This document shows, one piece after another, positions 1 to 9,011 of a stretch of DNA of 41,579 nt (the first letter of the stretch is position 1; every line of letters begins with the position of its first letter). The translations under genes and the position numbers were made by a program. The stretch is taken from contig JAJYFF010000023.1 in NCBI GenBank assembly GCA_021785405.1, forward strand, positions 1-41,579. The letters are read 5' to 3'. A model generated the notes under the pieces. The model saw nothing but the letters and a program-made list of their open reading frames with translations. It did no database searches and had not been told where the DNA came from. The DNA comes from Pseudomonadota bacterium (GTDB taxonomy: Bacteria; Pseudomonadota; Gammaproteobacteria; Steroidobacterales; Steroidobacteraceae).

Positions 1-123
1 GCCAAACTTCTCCGCCATCACCTTCGTCAGCGCCGCCGTCAGGGTCGTCTTGCCATGGTCCACATGCCCAATCGTCCCCACGTTGACGTGCGGCTTCGTT
101 CGCTCAAACTTCCCCTTCGACAC
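1..123 (-). CDS. tuf: Elongation factor Tu, N-terminal 41 codons (cut by window edge)
   Basis: EF-Tu delivers aminoacyl-tRNA to the ribosome as a GTP complex. The visible N-terminus begins [20 protein letters not shown] and continues into the P-loop [10 protein letters not shown], which is diagnostic for EF-Tu. The start is a GTG at 123, as in many tuf genes. A GAGAGG Shine-Dalgarno lies 7-8 bases upstream, and the known EF-Tu N-terminus fits this start exactly. The gene is the last visible member of rpsL-rpsG-fusA-tuf and starts 48 bases after the fusA stop. The rest of the protein lies outside the window. Confidence 0.97.
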   Translation of the reverse strand, partial: MSKGKFERTKPHVNVGTIGHVDHGKTTLTAALTKVMAEKFG

Positions 124-171
124 GGCAGATACCTCTCAGGAATTGGGAGTGGATGTGTGGATCACTTGGCT

Positions 172-2265
172 TCAAGAAGCCTTCTTCAAGACGGCTTCGG
201 CGACGTTGCCCGGCACTTCCAGGTACTTCGCGAACTCCATCGTGTAGGTCGCGCGCCCCTGGCTCATCGAGCGCATCGCGGTGGAATACTGGAACATCTC
301 GGCGAGCGGCACCTCGGCGGTGACGACTTTCCCGGAAGGCGAGTCCTCCATGCCGATGATCTGCCCGCGCCGGCGATTGAGGTCGCCGACGATGTCGCCG
401 TAATACTCTTCCGGCGTGACCACCTCGACCTTCATGATCGGCTCGAGCAGCACGGGTTTGGCCTTGCGGACGCCGTCCTTGAAGCCCAGGGACCCGGCGA
501 TCTTGAAGGCCATCTCGTTCGAGTCGACGTCGTGGTACGAGCCGTCGAACAGGGTCACGCGGACGTCGACGACCGGGTAGCCCGCGATCACGCCGGTTTG
601 CACCGCCTCCTGCACGCCCTTGTCGACCGCCGGGATGAACTCGCGCGGAACGACGCCGCCGACGATTGCATTGACGAATTCGTAGCCCTTGCCGGCTTCG
701 ATGGGCTCGAGACGCAACCACACGTGGCCGTACTGGCCTCGACCACCCGATTGACGGACGAACTTGCCTTCGGCCTCCACTTTCGCGCGGATCGTCTCGC
801 GGTAGGCCACCTGCGGCTTGCCGACGTTCGCCTCGACCTTGAATTCGCGCTTCATGCGGTCGACGATGATCTCGAGATGCAGCTCACCCATCCCCGAGAT
901 GATCGTCTGGCCCGACTCCTGATCCGTGTGCACGCGGAACGAAGGGTCTTCCTTCGCGAGGCGTTGCAACGCGAGTCCCATCTTCTCCTGGTCCGCCTTG
1001 GTCTTCGGCTCCACGGCGACGGAGATCACGGGTTCGGGGAACTCCATCTTCTCCAGGACGATGACCTTCTCCGGGTCGCACAGCGTGTCCCCGGTCGTCA
1101 CGTCCTTCAAGCCGACCGCGGCGGCGATGTCGCCGGCCCGCACTTCCTTGATCTCGGATCGGTCGCTCGCGTGCATCTGCAACAGGCGGCCGATCCGCTC
1201 GTTGCGGTTCTTGTTCGGCACGTGGACCTGGTCGCCCGAGTTCAGCGTCCCGGAGTACACGCGGAAGAACGTGAGGTTGCCGACGAACGGATCGTTCAGG
1301 ATCTTGAACGCGAGCGCCGCGAACGGCTCGTCGTCGACGGCGTGGCGCACCAGCGAGTCGCCGCGCTCGCCATGGCCGGTGACCGCGGGCACGTCGGCCG
1401 GCGACGGCATGTACTCGACGACGGCGTCGAGCACCGCCTGGACGCCCTTGTTCTTGAACGCCGAGCCGCAGGTCACGAGACAGATCTCGTTCTTCAGCGC
1501 CCGGGCGCGCAAGCCGCGCTTGATCTGCTCATCGGTGAGAGCGCCGGTCTCGAGGTACTGGTTGAGCAACTCCTCGTCGCCCTCGGCTGCGGCCTCGATC
1601 ATCTTCGCGCGCCAGGCCGCGCAATCCTCGCGCATCGACGCCGGGATGTCGCGGTACTCGAATCGCATCCCCTGGGTCTCGTCGTCCCACCAGATCGCCT
1701 TCATCTTGATCAGGTCGACGACGCCCTCGAATTTGTCCTCCGCCCCGATCGGCAACTGCACCGGCACGGGATTGCCGCGCAGGCGCGTGCGGATCTGGTC
1801 GACGCAGCGCAGGAAATTCGCGCCGGCGCGATCCATCTTGTTCACGAACGCGACCCGCGGCACATGGTACTTGTTCATCTGCCGCCAGACGGTCTCGGAC
1901 TGCGGTTGCACGCCCGACACCGCGCAGTAGACCGCGATCGCCGAGTCCAGCACCCGGAGGCTCCGTTCGACTTCGATCGTGAAGTCGACGTGTCCCGGCG
2001 TATCGATGATGTTGATCCGATGCTCCGGGAACTGCTTGTCCATCCCCTTCCAGAAGCAGGTCGTCGCGGCGGCGGTGATCGTGATCCCGCGCTCCTGTTC
2101 CTGCTCCATGTAGTCCATCACGGCCGCGCCATCGTGCACTTCGCCGATCTTGTGCGACACGCCGGTGTAGAAAAGGATACGCTCGGTCGCGGTCGTCTTT
2201 CCGGCATCGATGTGCGCGGAAATACCGATGTTCCGATAGCGCTCGATGGGCGTCGTACGTGCCAC
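172..2265 (-). CDS. fusA: Elongation factor G
   Basis: EF-G is the GTPase that drives ribosomal translocation and, with RRF, ribosome recycling. The 697-residue product matches the usual length of about 700. It shows the P-loop AHIDAGKTT near residue 17, the switch motif [19 protein letters not shown] and the base-specificity motif NKMDR, followed by the later EF-G domains ([19 protein letters not shown]). I chose the GTG at 2265, giving [14 protein letters not shown], because it has a good AGGAAAGG Shine-Dalgarno six bases upstream. The frame stays open further upstream (to 2445), but that extension has no EF-G-like sequence and runs back over an intrinsic terminator and the end of rpsG. The terminator T-run ends 12 bases before the start codon, so expression of fusA relative to rpsL-rpsG may be controlled there. 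Confidence 0.97.
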   Translation of the reverse strand: MARTTPIERYRNIGISAHIDAGKTTATERILFYTGVSHKIGEVHDGAAVMDYMEQEQERGITITAAATTCFWKGMDKQFPEHRINIIDTPGHVDFTIEVERSLRVLDSAIAVYCAVSGVQPQSETVWRQMNKYHVPRVAFVNKMDRAGANFLRCVDQIRTRLRGNPVPVQLPIGAEDKFEGVVDLIKMKAIWWDDETQGMRFEYRDIPASMREDCAAWRAKMIEAAAEGDEELLNQYLETGALTDEQIKRGLRARALKNEICLVTCGSAFKNKGVQAVLDAVVEYMPSPADVPAVTGHGERGDSLVRHAVDDEPFAALAFKILNDPFVGNLTFFRVYSGTLNSGDQVHVPNKNRNERIGRLLQMHASDRSEIKEVRAGDIAAAVGLKDVTTGDTLCDPEKVIVLEKMEFPEPVISVAVEPKTKADQEKMGLALQRLAKEDPSFRVHTDQESGQTIISGMGELHLEIIVDRMKREFKVEANVGKPQVAYRETIRAKVEAEGKFVRQSGGRGQYGHVWLRLEPIEAGKGYEFVNAIVGGVVPREFIPAVDKGVQEAVQTGVIAGYPVVDVRVTLFDGSYHDVDSNEMAFKIAGSLGFKDGVRKAKPVLLEPIMKVEVVTPEEYYGDIVGDLNRRRGQIIGMEDSPSGKVVTAEVPLAEMFQYSTAMRSMSQGRATYTMEFAKYLEVPGNVAEAVLKKAS

Positions 2266-2277
2266 GATCCTTTCCTG

Positions 2278-2305
2278 AAAAAATCCGGCGGCCCCGCGGG
2301 CCGCC
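2278..2305 (-). terminator. Intrinsic terminator/attenuator between rpsG and fusA
   Basis: On the minus strand a perfect 8-bp GC stem (arms 2298-2305 and 2287-2294, loop 2295-2297) is followed by GGA and then six T (2278-2283). This is a textbook rho-independent terminator in the transcription direction of the str operon. It lies inside the operon: rpsG ends at 2387, and the fusA Shine-Dalgarno begins just after the T-run. Whether it stops transcription partially or conditionally cannot be told from sequence. Confidence 0.8.
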
Positions 2306-2328
2306 ATCGACGAAACTTCGCGAGTCGC

Positions 2329-2350
2329 GGATCGCGGCGCGCCGCGATCC
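2329..2350. repeat. 22-bp perfect palindrome in the rpsG-fusA gap
   Basis: The sequence reads GGATCGCGGCG followed directly by its exact reverse complement. As RNA it could form an 11-bp hairpin only by opening the centre for a loop. As DNA it is a perfect twofold-symmetric site. It sits between the rpsG stop and the terminator hairpin at 2287-2305, so two strong structures follow each other in a 121-base gap. Confidence 0.75.
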
Positions 2351-2386
2351 CGCGCCCGGGCGCGATCGCACCGGGGCGCGGACCGC

Positions 2387-2875
<489 letters not shown>

Positions 2876-2886
2876 CTATCTTTGGA

Positions 2887-3261
2887 TCACTTCTTGGGGC
2901 GCTTCGCGCCGTATTTCGAACGGCCCTGGCGTCGATCGTTCACACCGGCGCAATCCAGTGCGCCGCGGACCGTGTGGTATCGAACGCCCGGGAGGTCTTT
3001 CACGCGGCCCCCGCGGATCAGCACGACCGAGTGCTCCTGGAGATTGTGCCCCTCGCCGCCGATGTAGCTCGACACCTCGTAGCCGTTCGTCAGGCGCACG
3101 CGGCAGACCTTGCGCAGCGCCGAATTCGGCTTCTTCGGCGTCGTCGTGTAGACGCGAGTGCATACGCCGCGCTTCTGCGGCGAGGCCGCGAGTGCCGGAA
3201 CCTTCGACTTCCACGCCGGTTCTTTGCGCCCGGTGCGGATCAATTGTGTCGTCGTCGCCAT
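2887..3261 (-). CDS. rpsL: 30S ribosomal protein S12
   Basis: S12 sits at the decoding centre and influences accuracy; it is the classic streptomycin target. The 124-residue product has the invariant [20 protein letters not shown] (with the wild-type lysine of the PKKPNS loop) and [18 protein letters not shown], so no known streptomycin-resistance substitution is visible at the usual lysine positions. The run [10 protein letters not shown] resembles gammaproteobacterial S12. The N-terminal segment [12 protein letters not shown] is divergent, as is normal for S12. It is the first gene of the operon, with a short AAGG ribosome site and a leader of about 110 bases. Confidence 0.98.
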   Translation of the reverse strand: MATTTQLIRTGRKEPAWKSKVPALAASPQKRGVCTRVYTTTPKKPNSALRKVCRVRLTNGYEVSSYIGGEGHNLQEHSVVLIRGGRVKDLPGVRYHTVRGALDCAGVNDRRQGRSKYGAKRPKK

Positions 3262-3295
3262 AGTTGCCTTGTTGAGGGAATCCCAATGCTTTCGA

Positions 3296-3321
3296 GGAGC
3301 AGTCCCCGCGGGGGCGGCTCC
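3296..3321 (-). other. Near-perfect 26-nt hairpin in the rpsL leader
   Basis: The two 13-base halves pair at 11 Watson-Crick positions plus one G-T, with one mismatch, centred on CCCCGCGGGG. It lies in the untranslated leader between the promoter and the rpsL start, 35 bases before the start codon. No T-run follows, so it is not an intrinsic terminator. A role in leader stability or autogenous control is possible but unproven. Confidence 0.55.
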
Positions 3322-3378
3322 GGTCCGGTGAAACAGCCTGACGCGGGACTTTCAGTTGCCCGGCGACAAAGGCCGGCG

Positions 3379-3407
3379 ATTGTAGGAACGCGCTGCGGCT
3401 GTGTCAA
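3379..3407 (-). promoter_or_regulatory. Sigma-70 promoter of the str operon
   Basis: On the minus strand a perfect -35 TTGACA (3402-3407) and a -10 TACAAT (3379-3384) are separated by exactly 17 bases. Transcription should start near 3372, giving a leader of about 110 bases before rpsL. The strength fits a ribosomal protein operon. The promoter lies just downstream of the homocysteine methyltransferase gene on the same strand. Confidence 0.9.
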
Positions 3408-3479
3408 GGAGATTGCCGCAATGCAGCGTCAATGAGGCATCCCCGCTCGGTGAGCCGCGGTCCCGCGGGTCGAGGCGCT

Positions 3480-4538
3480 TCAGGTCTCGTCGGCGCGGGA
3501 GGCGCGCCGGCGCGTCCCGCGTCGCGCGACGGCACCCGGCGCCGCACCCGCCTGACGATCCATGTCGCCGCGCAGCTGCGCGGTCGCTCCGGCCGAGAGT
3601 GCGCCGAGCCGCTCCTGGATGGTCGCGACCGTCGGCACGGCGCCGCGCGTGTGCGATTCCAGCGCATCGCGCATCGCGCGCAAGTGCTCGGGCGTCGTTC
3701 CGCAGCAGCCGCCGATGATTCTCGCGCCCGCGTCGAGCGCGAGGCGCGCGTACTCGGCCATCAACTCCGGCGTCCCGTCGAACCGGATCGCGCCGTCCAC
3801 GTACTGCGGAATCCCGCAATTCGCCTTCGCGACCAGGATCGCGGACGGGTCCGCCGCCGCGGCGAGGTTCACGATCGACGCGACCAGTTCGGCGGCGCCG
3901 ACGCCGCAATTGCTGCCGCAGGCCGTCAGCTGGTGCTGGCGGCACAATCCGGCGAGATCCGCCGGCGTGATGCCCATCATCGTCCGTCCGTTCGTATCGA
4001 AGCTCAGCGTCGTCACCACCGGCAGCCCCGTGCGCTGGGCACCCTGGATCGCCGCTTCGGTCTCTTCGGTGGAGGACATCGTCTCGATCCACAGGATGTC
4101 CGCGCCGCCGCGCGCGAGCGCGGCGGCCTGCTCGGCGAACGACTCCCGGGCCGCGTCCTTCGACAACGGTCCGAGCGGCTCCAGGATCTCGCCCGTCGGG
4201 CCCATGCTGCCGCCGACCAGCACGGGGCGCCCGGCCCGATCCGCCTCGGCCCGCGCGAGCTGCGCCGCCGCCTCGTTCAGGGCGGCGACGCGCCCCTCGG
4301 CGTGGTGCAGCTTCAGCCGATGCCGCGTGCCGCCGAAACTGTTCGTCAAGATGATGTCCGCGCCCGCCTCGATGAAGCGGCGGTGCAGGTCGCGGACGGT
4401 GTCCGGGTGGGTCGTGTTCCACAGCTCCGGCGCATCGCCCGTCGTCAAGCCGCGAGCGAACAAATTGCTGCCCATCGCGCCATCGGCGAGCAGCCACGGC
4501 CGTTGCGCGAGCAATGCGGTCAAGCGATCGGTCGTCAT
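3480..4538 (-). CDS. Homocysteine S-methyltransferase family protein (betaine-homocysteine type)
   Basis: The family transfers a methyl group to homocysteine to make methionine, using a zinc-bound thiolate. The 352-residue product starts with LLADGAMGSNLFARGL and has IILTNSFGGT. The zinc cysteines are visible in GSNCGVGAAEL and in the paired cysteines of GGCCGTTPEH. The GSNCGVG form is more like bacterial betaine-homocysteine methyltransferases (Bmt/BHMT) than MetH or MmuM, but the methyl donor cannot be proved from sequence. The last roughly 30 residues are an Arg/Ala-rich tail beyond the usual barrel. It lies 64 bases downstream of cysNC on the same strand, so sulphate reduction and methionine synthesis genes are adjacent. 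Confidence 0.85.
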   Translation of the reverse strand: MTTDRLTALLAQRPWLLADGAMGSNLFARGLTTGDAPELWNTTHPDTVRDLHRRFIEAGADIILTNSFGGTRHRLKLHHAEGRVAALNEAAAQLARAEADRAGRPVLVGGSMGPTGEILEPLGPLSKDAARESFAEQAAALARGGADILWIETMSSTEETEAAIQGAQRTGLPVVTTLSFDTNGRTMMGITPADLAGLCRQHQLTACGSNCGVGAAELVASIVNLAAAADPSAILVAKANCGIPQYVDGAIRFDGTPELMAEYARLALDAGARIIGGCCGTTPEHLRAMRDALESHTRGAVPTVATIQERLGALSAGATAQLRGDMDRQAGAAPGAVARRGTRRRASRADET

Positions 4539-4602
4539 CGTTCGAGTCCCGGGTGTCGTGCGTCGCCCGAGCTTAACACGGGGTTCGTCCCCGGGGTCGC
4601 GC

Positions 4603-6513
4603 TCAAGCGCCGGCGACGACTCCGCGGCGTTCGAGCTCGCCGAGGATCGCGATTGCCGCCTCCTCGGCGCTGATCGCGGTGGTGTCGACGCGAATCTCGG
4701 GGCGCTCCGGTGCCTCGTACGGCGAATCGATCCCGGTGAAGTTGCGCAACTGTCCCTGCCGCGCCTTCTTGTACAGGCCCTTCACGTCGCGACCCTCCGC
4801 GACCGCGAGCGGCGTGTCGATGTAGACCTCGAGGAACTCGCCGTCCGCGAACAACGCACGCGCCATCCGTCGCTCGCTGCTGAACGGCGAGATGAAGGAA
4901 ACCAGCACGATCAATCCCGCGTCGACCATCAGCTTCGCGACCTCGGCGACCCGGCGGATGTTCTCGACGCGATCGGCGTCCGTGAACCCGAGGTCCTTGT
5001 TAAGTCCGTGGCGCACGTTGTCGCCGTCCAGCAGGTAGGTGTGCTGGCCGCGCGCATGCAGGCGTTTCTCGAGCAGGTTCGCGATCGTCGATTTGCCTGC
5101 GCCCGACAATCCGGTGAACCAGAGCACGCACGGGTCGTGTCCCTTCAACCGCGCGCGCGCGACCTTGTTCACGTCGAGCGCCTGCCAATGCACGTTCTGC
5201 GAGCGCCGCAGCGCGAACCGCAGCATCCCGGCGCCGACCGTCTGATGGGTCATCCGGTCGATCAGGATGAACGCCCCGGTCGTGCGGTTCTCCTCGTACG
5301 GGTCGAACGCGATCGATCGATCGAGCTCCAGCTCGCACACCCCGATCTCGTTGATCTCGAGACGCGTGGCCGCGAGGTGCTCGAGCGTGTTCACGTTGAT
5401 CTTGTACTTCAACGGCATCACGTTCGCCGCGACCGTCTTCGCCGCGATCTTCATCACATAGGATCGCCCGCGCAGCATCGGCTGCTCGTGCATCCACACG
5501 ACCGTCGCCTCGAACTCGTCGGCGACCGCGGGCGCCGAATCGGGATGCGATAGCACGTCGCCGCGGCTGACGTCGATCTCGTCGCGCAGGCACACCGTGA
5601 CCGACTGCCCGGCGACCGCGACCGGCAGCTCACGATCGCCGCCGAGTATCCGCGTGACGACGCTCTGCGTGCCGGCGGGACCGACGCGCACGGGATCCCC
5701 GACGCGCAGCGCACCGCTCGCGATCAGGCCGGCGAATCCCCGGAAATCCGCGTTCGCGCGATTGACCCATTGCACCGGCAGGCGGAACGGGACGCGCTGC
5801 ATCCGGTCCGCGTCGACTTCCACCGCCTCGAGGTATTCGAGCAGCGTCGGTCCGCGATACCACGGAGTGCGCGCGCTGCGATCGACGACGTTGTCTCCAT
5901 TGATCGCGCTGATCGGCAGGCACGCGACGTTCGCGATGCCGATGCGCCGCGCGAATTCGACGTATTCGTCGCGGATCTCCTCGAACCGTCGCTCGGAGAA
6001 GTCGACGAGATCCATCTTGTTGATCGCGAGCGCGACGTCGCGGATGCCGAGCAGCGACACGATGAAACTGTGCCGGCGCGTCTGCGTGAGCAGGCCCTTG
6101 CGCGCATCGACGAGGATCACCGCCGCGTCGGCGGTCGACGCGCCCGTGACCATGTTCCGCGTGTACTGTTCGTGCCCGGGCGTGTCGGCGACGATGAATT
6201 TGCGTTTGTCGGTCGCGAAGAACCGGTACGCGACGTCGATCGTGATGCCCTGCTCCCGCTCGGCCGTGAGGCCGTCGAGCAAGCGCGCGAAATCCAGCGT
6301 CTCGTCCCCCGAACCGGCGCGCCGGGACTCGCGCTGCAGGGTTTCCAGATGATCCTCGAACAAGGTCTTCGCGTCGTACAGGAGCCGGCCGATCAGCGAG
6401 CTCTTGCCGTCGTCGACGCTGCCGCAGGTGATGAAACGCAGCAGCCGTTTGCGTTGCTGCGACTCGAGGTACTCACGGACCTCCTGCGGGATCGCGTCGG
6501 ATTCGCCGGCCAT
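4603..6513 (-). CDS. cysNC: Bifunctional sulfate adenylyltransferase subunit 1 / adenylylsulfate kinase
   Basis: This fused protein of 636 residues activates sulphate. The N-terminal CysN GTPase drives APS formation with CysD, and the C-terminal CysC kinase phosphorylates APS to PAPS. CysN motifs are the P-loop [42 protein letters not shown] and NKMDLVDF. The CysC part (about residues 455-636) has its own P-loop [24 protein letters not shown] and [12 protein letters not shown]. The start ATG at 6513 overlaps the cysD stop by one base (TGATG), indicating translational coupling. The fused architecture is well known, for example in pseudomonads and rhizobial NodQ. Confidence 0.96.
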   Translation of the reverse strand: MAGESDAIPQEVREYLESQQRKRLLRFITCGSVDDGKSSLIGRLLYDAKTLFEDHLETLQRESRRAGSGDETLDFARLLDGLTAEREQGITIDVAYRFFATDKRKFIVADTPGHEQYTRNMVTGASTADAAVILVDARKGLLTQTRRHSFIVSLLGIRDVALAINKMDLVDFSERRFEEIRDEYVEFARRIGIANVACLPISAINGDNVVDRSARTPWYRGPTLLEYLEAVEVDADRMQRVPFRLPVQWVNRANADFRGFAGLIASGALRVGDPVRVGPAGTQSVVTRILGGDRELPVAVAGQSVTVCLRDEIDVSRGDVLSHPDSAPAVADEFEATVVWMHEQPMLRGRSYVMKIAAKTVAANVMPLKYKINVNTLEHLAATRLEINEIGVCELELDRSIAFDPYEENRTTGAFILIDRMTHQTVGAGMLRFALRRSQNVHWQALDVNKVARARLKGHDPCVLWFTGLSGAGKSTIANLLEKRLHARGQHTYLLDGDNVRHGLNKDLGFTDADRVENIRRVAEVAKLMVDAGLIVLVSFISPFSSERRMARALFADGEFLEVYIDTPLAVAEGRDVKGLYKKARQGQLRNFTGIDSPYEAPERPEIRVDTTAISAEEAAIAILGELERRGVVAGA

Positions 6514-7415
6514 CAGAAATAACCCTCTTGTTTCTTCTTCTCCATCGAGGACGCGGAATCCTGGTCGATCAGCCGTCCCTGCCGCTCCGAGGTGCGCGCG
6601 AGCAGCATCTCGCGAATCACCGCGGGCAGCGTGTCGGCGTCGCTCTCGACCGCGCCGGTCAGCGGATAGCACCCGAGGGTCCGGAAGCGCACGCGCCGCA
6701 GCTGCGGCCGCTCGCCCGGCGCCAGCGGCATCCGGTCGTCGTCCACCACGATCAACGCCCCATCGCGTTCGACGACCGGACGTTCCGCCGCGAAGTAGAG
6801 CGGGACGATCGGGATGTTCTCGAGATGAATGTACTGCCACACGTCGAGTTCGGTCCAATTCGACAGCGGGAACACCCGGAAGGACTCGCCGCGATGCTTG
6901 CGTGCGTTGTACAGGTTCCAGAGCTCCGGCCGCTGGTTCTTCGGATCCCAGTGGTGCTGCGCGTTGCGGAAGGAGAAGATCCGCTCCTTCGCGCGCGATT
7001 TCTCCTCGTCGCGGCGCGCGCCGCCGAACGCCGCGTCGAAGCCGAATTCGTCGAGTGCTCGCCGCAGCCCCTGCGTCTTCCACACGTCGGTGTGCACGGA
7101 AGACCCGTGCGTGAACGGATTGATCCCGAGTTCGATCGCTTCCGGGTTCCGGTAGACGCGCAACTCGATCCCCGGCGTCCGCGCGACCTGGTCGCGCATC
7201 GCGTACATCTCGCGAAACTTCCACGTCGTGTCGACGTGCAGCAGGGGGAACGGCAGCGGCGCCGGATGGAACGCCTTGCGGGCTAGGTGCAGCATCACGG
7301 AGCTGTCCTTGCCGATCGAGTAGAGCATCACCGGGTTGTCGGTCTCGGCGACGACTTCCCGCATCACGTGGATGCTCTCGGCTTCGAGCCGTTGCAGATG
7401 GGTCAGGTGGTGCAT
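6513..7415 (-). CDS. cysD: Sulfate adenylyltransferase subunit 2
   Basis: CysD is the catalytic ATP-sulphurylase subunit, joining ATP and sulphate to APS with GTP hydrolysis by CysN. The 300-residue protein has the PP-loop [18 protein letters not shown], then [45 protein letters not shown] and a C-terminal KKKQEGYF, all typical; length matches the family. The start ATG has no clear Shine-Dalgarno. It is followed directly by cysNC. Reduction genes (cysH, cysI) are not in the window. Confidence 0.97.
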   Translation of the reverse strand: MHHLTHLQRLEAESIHVMREVVAETDNPVMLYSIGKDSSVMLHLARKAFHPAPLPFPLLHVDTTWKFREMYAMRDQVARTPGIELRVYRNPEAIELGINPFTHGSSVHTDVWKTQGLRRALDEFGFDAAFGGARRDEEKSRAKERIFSFRNAQHHWDPKNQRPELWNLYNARKHRGESFRVFPLSNWTELDVWQYIHLENIPIVPLYFAAERPVVERDGALIVVDDDRMPLAPGERPQLRRVRFRTLGCYPLTGAVESDADTLPAVIREMLLARTSERQGRLIDQDSASSMEKKKQEGYF

Positions 7416-7443
7416 GAAATACCGGCGTGAGGTCGACCCGGGC

Positions 7444-7474
7444 AGTATAAACGGACCACCCGACCTCGCGTCCA
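7444..7474 (-). promoter_or_regulatory. Possible promoter upstream of cysD
   Basis: On the minus strand a good -10 TATACT (7444-7449) lies 28 bases before the cysD start. The best -35 is TGGACG (7469-7474) at a long 19-base spacing, so recognition would be weak or activator-dependent. In enteric bacteria cysDNC needs the activator CysB. No CysB site could be assigned here. Confidence 0.4.
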
Positions 7475-7491
7475 GCGAACCGGTTCGCAGT

Positions 7492-7941
7492 TTAGCGTCG
7501 CACCCGCTGCTCGCGCCGCCGGCCGATCTCGACGATGTCGAGGAGCGTGCCGATCTCGTCCGCGAGATGGCGCAGCATGTCGTCGAGCGTGACGATGCCG
7601 ACCGCCGCGCCGCGCCCGTCGACGACCGGGATCCGCCGGACGCCCTGCACCCGCATCCGCTCGATCACGTCGGCGGTATCCTCGGACTCGGTCGCGATGA
7701 CCACCGGATGGCGGATCAACGCCCCGACGGTCGTGACGGCCGGATCGAGTCCCGGCGCGAGCACCTCGATCGCGAGGTCGCGGTCGGTCACCACGCCGAG
7801 CGGGATCCGCTCCGCCTCCGGATCGGCGACCACGACCAGGTCGCCGACGTGGTGGTGGCGCATCAGTCGCGCGGCCTCGATCACCGTCGTCGCGGCTCCG
7901 CAGCAGGCGACGTCCATCGTGCACACGTCCTTCAACAGCAT
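7492..7941 (-). CDS. Tandem CBS-domain protein
   Basis: A stand-alone 149-residue protein made of two CBS modules. The first (about residues 8-65) has [14 protein letters not shown] and [14 protein letters not shown]. The second (about 75-130) has [24 protein letters not shown]. Such pairs bind adenosine ligands or NAD-like molecules and usually act as energy sensors; the partner cannot be named. A strong GGAGGT ribosome site precedes the ATG. It lies 23 bases after the phosphofructokinase gene on the same strand, so co-transcription is likely and regulation of a metabolic enzyme is a reasonable guess. The arginine-rich C-terminus is unremarkable. Confidence 0.85.
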   Translation of the reverse strand: MLLKDVCTMDVACCGAATTVIEAARLMRHHHVGDLVVVADPEAERIPLGVVTDRDLAIEVLAPGLDPAVTTVGALIRHPVVIATESEDTADVIERMRVQGVRRIPVVDGRGAAVGIVTLDDMLRHLADEIGTLLDIVEIGRRREQRVRR

Positions 7942-7964
7942 CGTCGAACCTCCGGTGACGCCCT

Positions 7965-8936
7965 TTATCTCGCCAGGATCCGCGCCAACTCGAGCAGCCG
8001 AACGTCGGCGGGGCGCGTCCTGCCCGCGACTTCGCCGAGCGGCGTCTCGGTCGGCCGGCCATCACGCAGACCGATCAGCCGTCCGAAGCGTCGACCGACC
8101 GCCGCGTCGACCGCCGCGGCCCCGAGCGTCGTCCCGAGCATGCGGTCGTACACGCCGGGGGCCCCGCCCCGCTGGACGTGACCGAGCTTCGTCAATCGCA
8201 TCTCGAAACCCAGCCGCTCGCGATGCGCGCGGAAATAGGTCATCAGCGCGTCGCCGTCGTGCTGGGCGCCCTCCGCGACGACGGCAATCGCATGGCTCTT
8301 GCCCCGGGCGTAGGCCGCCTGCAATTCCTCCGCGACCGTCGCCGGATCGGTGGCCTGCTCCGGCACCACGATCGCTTCGGCACCGCCGGCGAGCCCGGCG
8401 GTCAACGCGAGATACCCGCAGTCTCTTCCCATCACTTCGACGAGGAATGCGCGCCGCATCGACGCGGCGGTGACGCGCAGGCGGTCGATCGATTGCAGCG
8501 CGACGTCGACCGCGGTGGTCGCGCCGATCGTCACGTCGGCGCCGTACAGATCGTTGTCGATCGTCGAGGCGACCCCGATCACCGGCGCCCCCTGCCGTGC
8601 GAGTTCGTGCGCGCCGGTCTGCGAACCGTTCCCGCCGATCACGATCAAGGCCGCGACCCCCGCGGCCTCGAGCGACCGCAGCGCCTGCGCGCGTCCCGCC
8701 GCCGAGCGCAAGGTTTCGCAGCGCGTCGTGCCGAGCATCGTGCCGCCGAGGTGCATCACCCCGCCGACGTCCCGCGGTCCGAGCGGCCGCCAGTCGCCGG
8801 CGATCAAGCCGGTGTAGCCGTGCCGAAAGCCGGCGACCTCGAAGCCCGCGGCGATCGCGCTGCGGACCGCGGCGCGGATCGCCGCGTTCATCCCGGGCGC
8901 ATCACCGCCGCTGGTCAATACGCCGATTCGCGCCAT
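7965..8936 (-). CDS. pfkA: 6-phosphofructokinase family protein with Asn103/Ser124
   Basis: Phosphofructokinase phosphorylates fructose 6-phosphate at C1, the committed step of glycolysis. The 323-residue product aligns without gaps in numbering to E. coli PfkA at the active site: GVLTSGGDAPGMNAAIR near the N-terminus, TIDND with Asp127 and Asp129, and VEVMGRDCGYLAL. The usual GGDGS is GGNGS (Asn103 in place of the metal-binding Asp), and the residue before TIDND is Ser124, where ATP enzymes have Gly and PPi enzymes Lys. Gly104 is kept, which argues against the classic PPi type (GGDD). I recall similar GGNGS proteins in other phyla, so this is probably a subfamily and not a broken gene. Donor preference is uncertain. 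Confidence 0.88.
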   Translation of the reverse strand: MARIGVLTSGGDAPGMNAAIRAAVRSAIAAGFEVAGFRHGYTGLIAGDWRPLGPRDVGGVMHLGGTMLGTTRCETLRSAAGRAQALRSLEAAGVAALIVIGGNGSQTGAHELARQGAPVIGVASTIDNDLYGADVTIGATTAVDVALQSIDRLRVTAASMRRAFLVEVMGRDCGYLALTAGLAGGAEAIVVPEQATDPATVAEELQAAYARGKSHAIAVVAEGAQHDGDALMTYFRAHRERLGFEMRLTKLGHVQRGGAPGVYDRMLGTTLGAAAVDAAVGRRFGRLIGLRDGRPTETPLGEVAGRTRPADVRLLELARILAR

Positions 8937-9011
8937 CGGTGCGCCTGTGGCGCCGCGACCGTCGCCGGTCGGCGGGAATGCGACGTGGACCTTGTGGACA
9001 TCGAGGCGATC

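Noticed and set aside
3480-4538. Absence of rpoBC upstream of rpsL as a rearrangement
   Set aside because: In several gammaproteobacteria, including E. coli, rpoBC and the str operon are at separate loci, so this is not unusual.
4579-4593. Small hairpin CGGGG-TTCGT-CCCCG between cysNC and the methyltransferase gene
   Set aside because: A 5-bp stem with no T-run is expected by chance in such GC-rich DNA.
8956-8971. CGACCG-TCGC-CGGTCG inverted repeat between the glycosyltransferase and pfkA
   Set aside because: The stem is short, with no T-run, and is not positioned like an operator.
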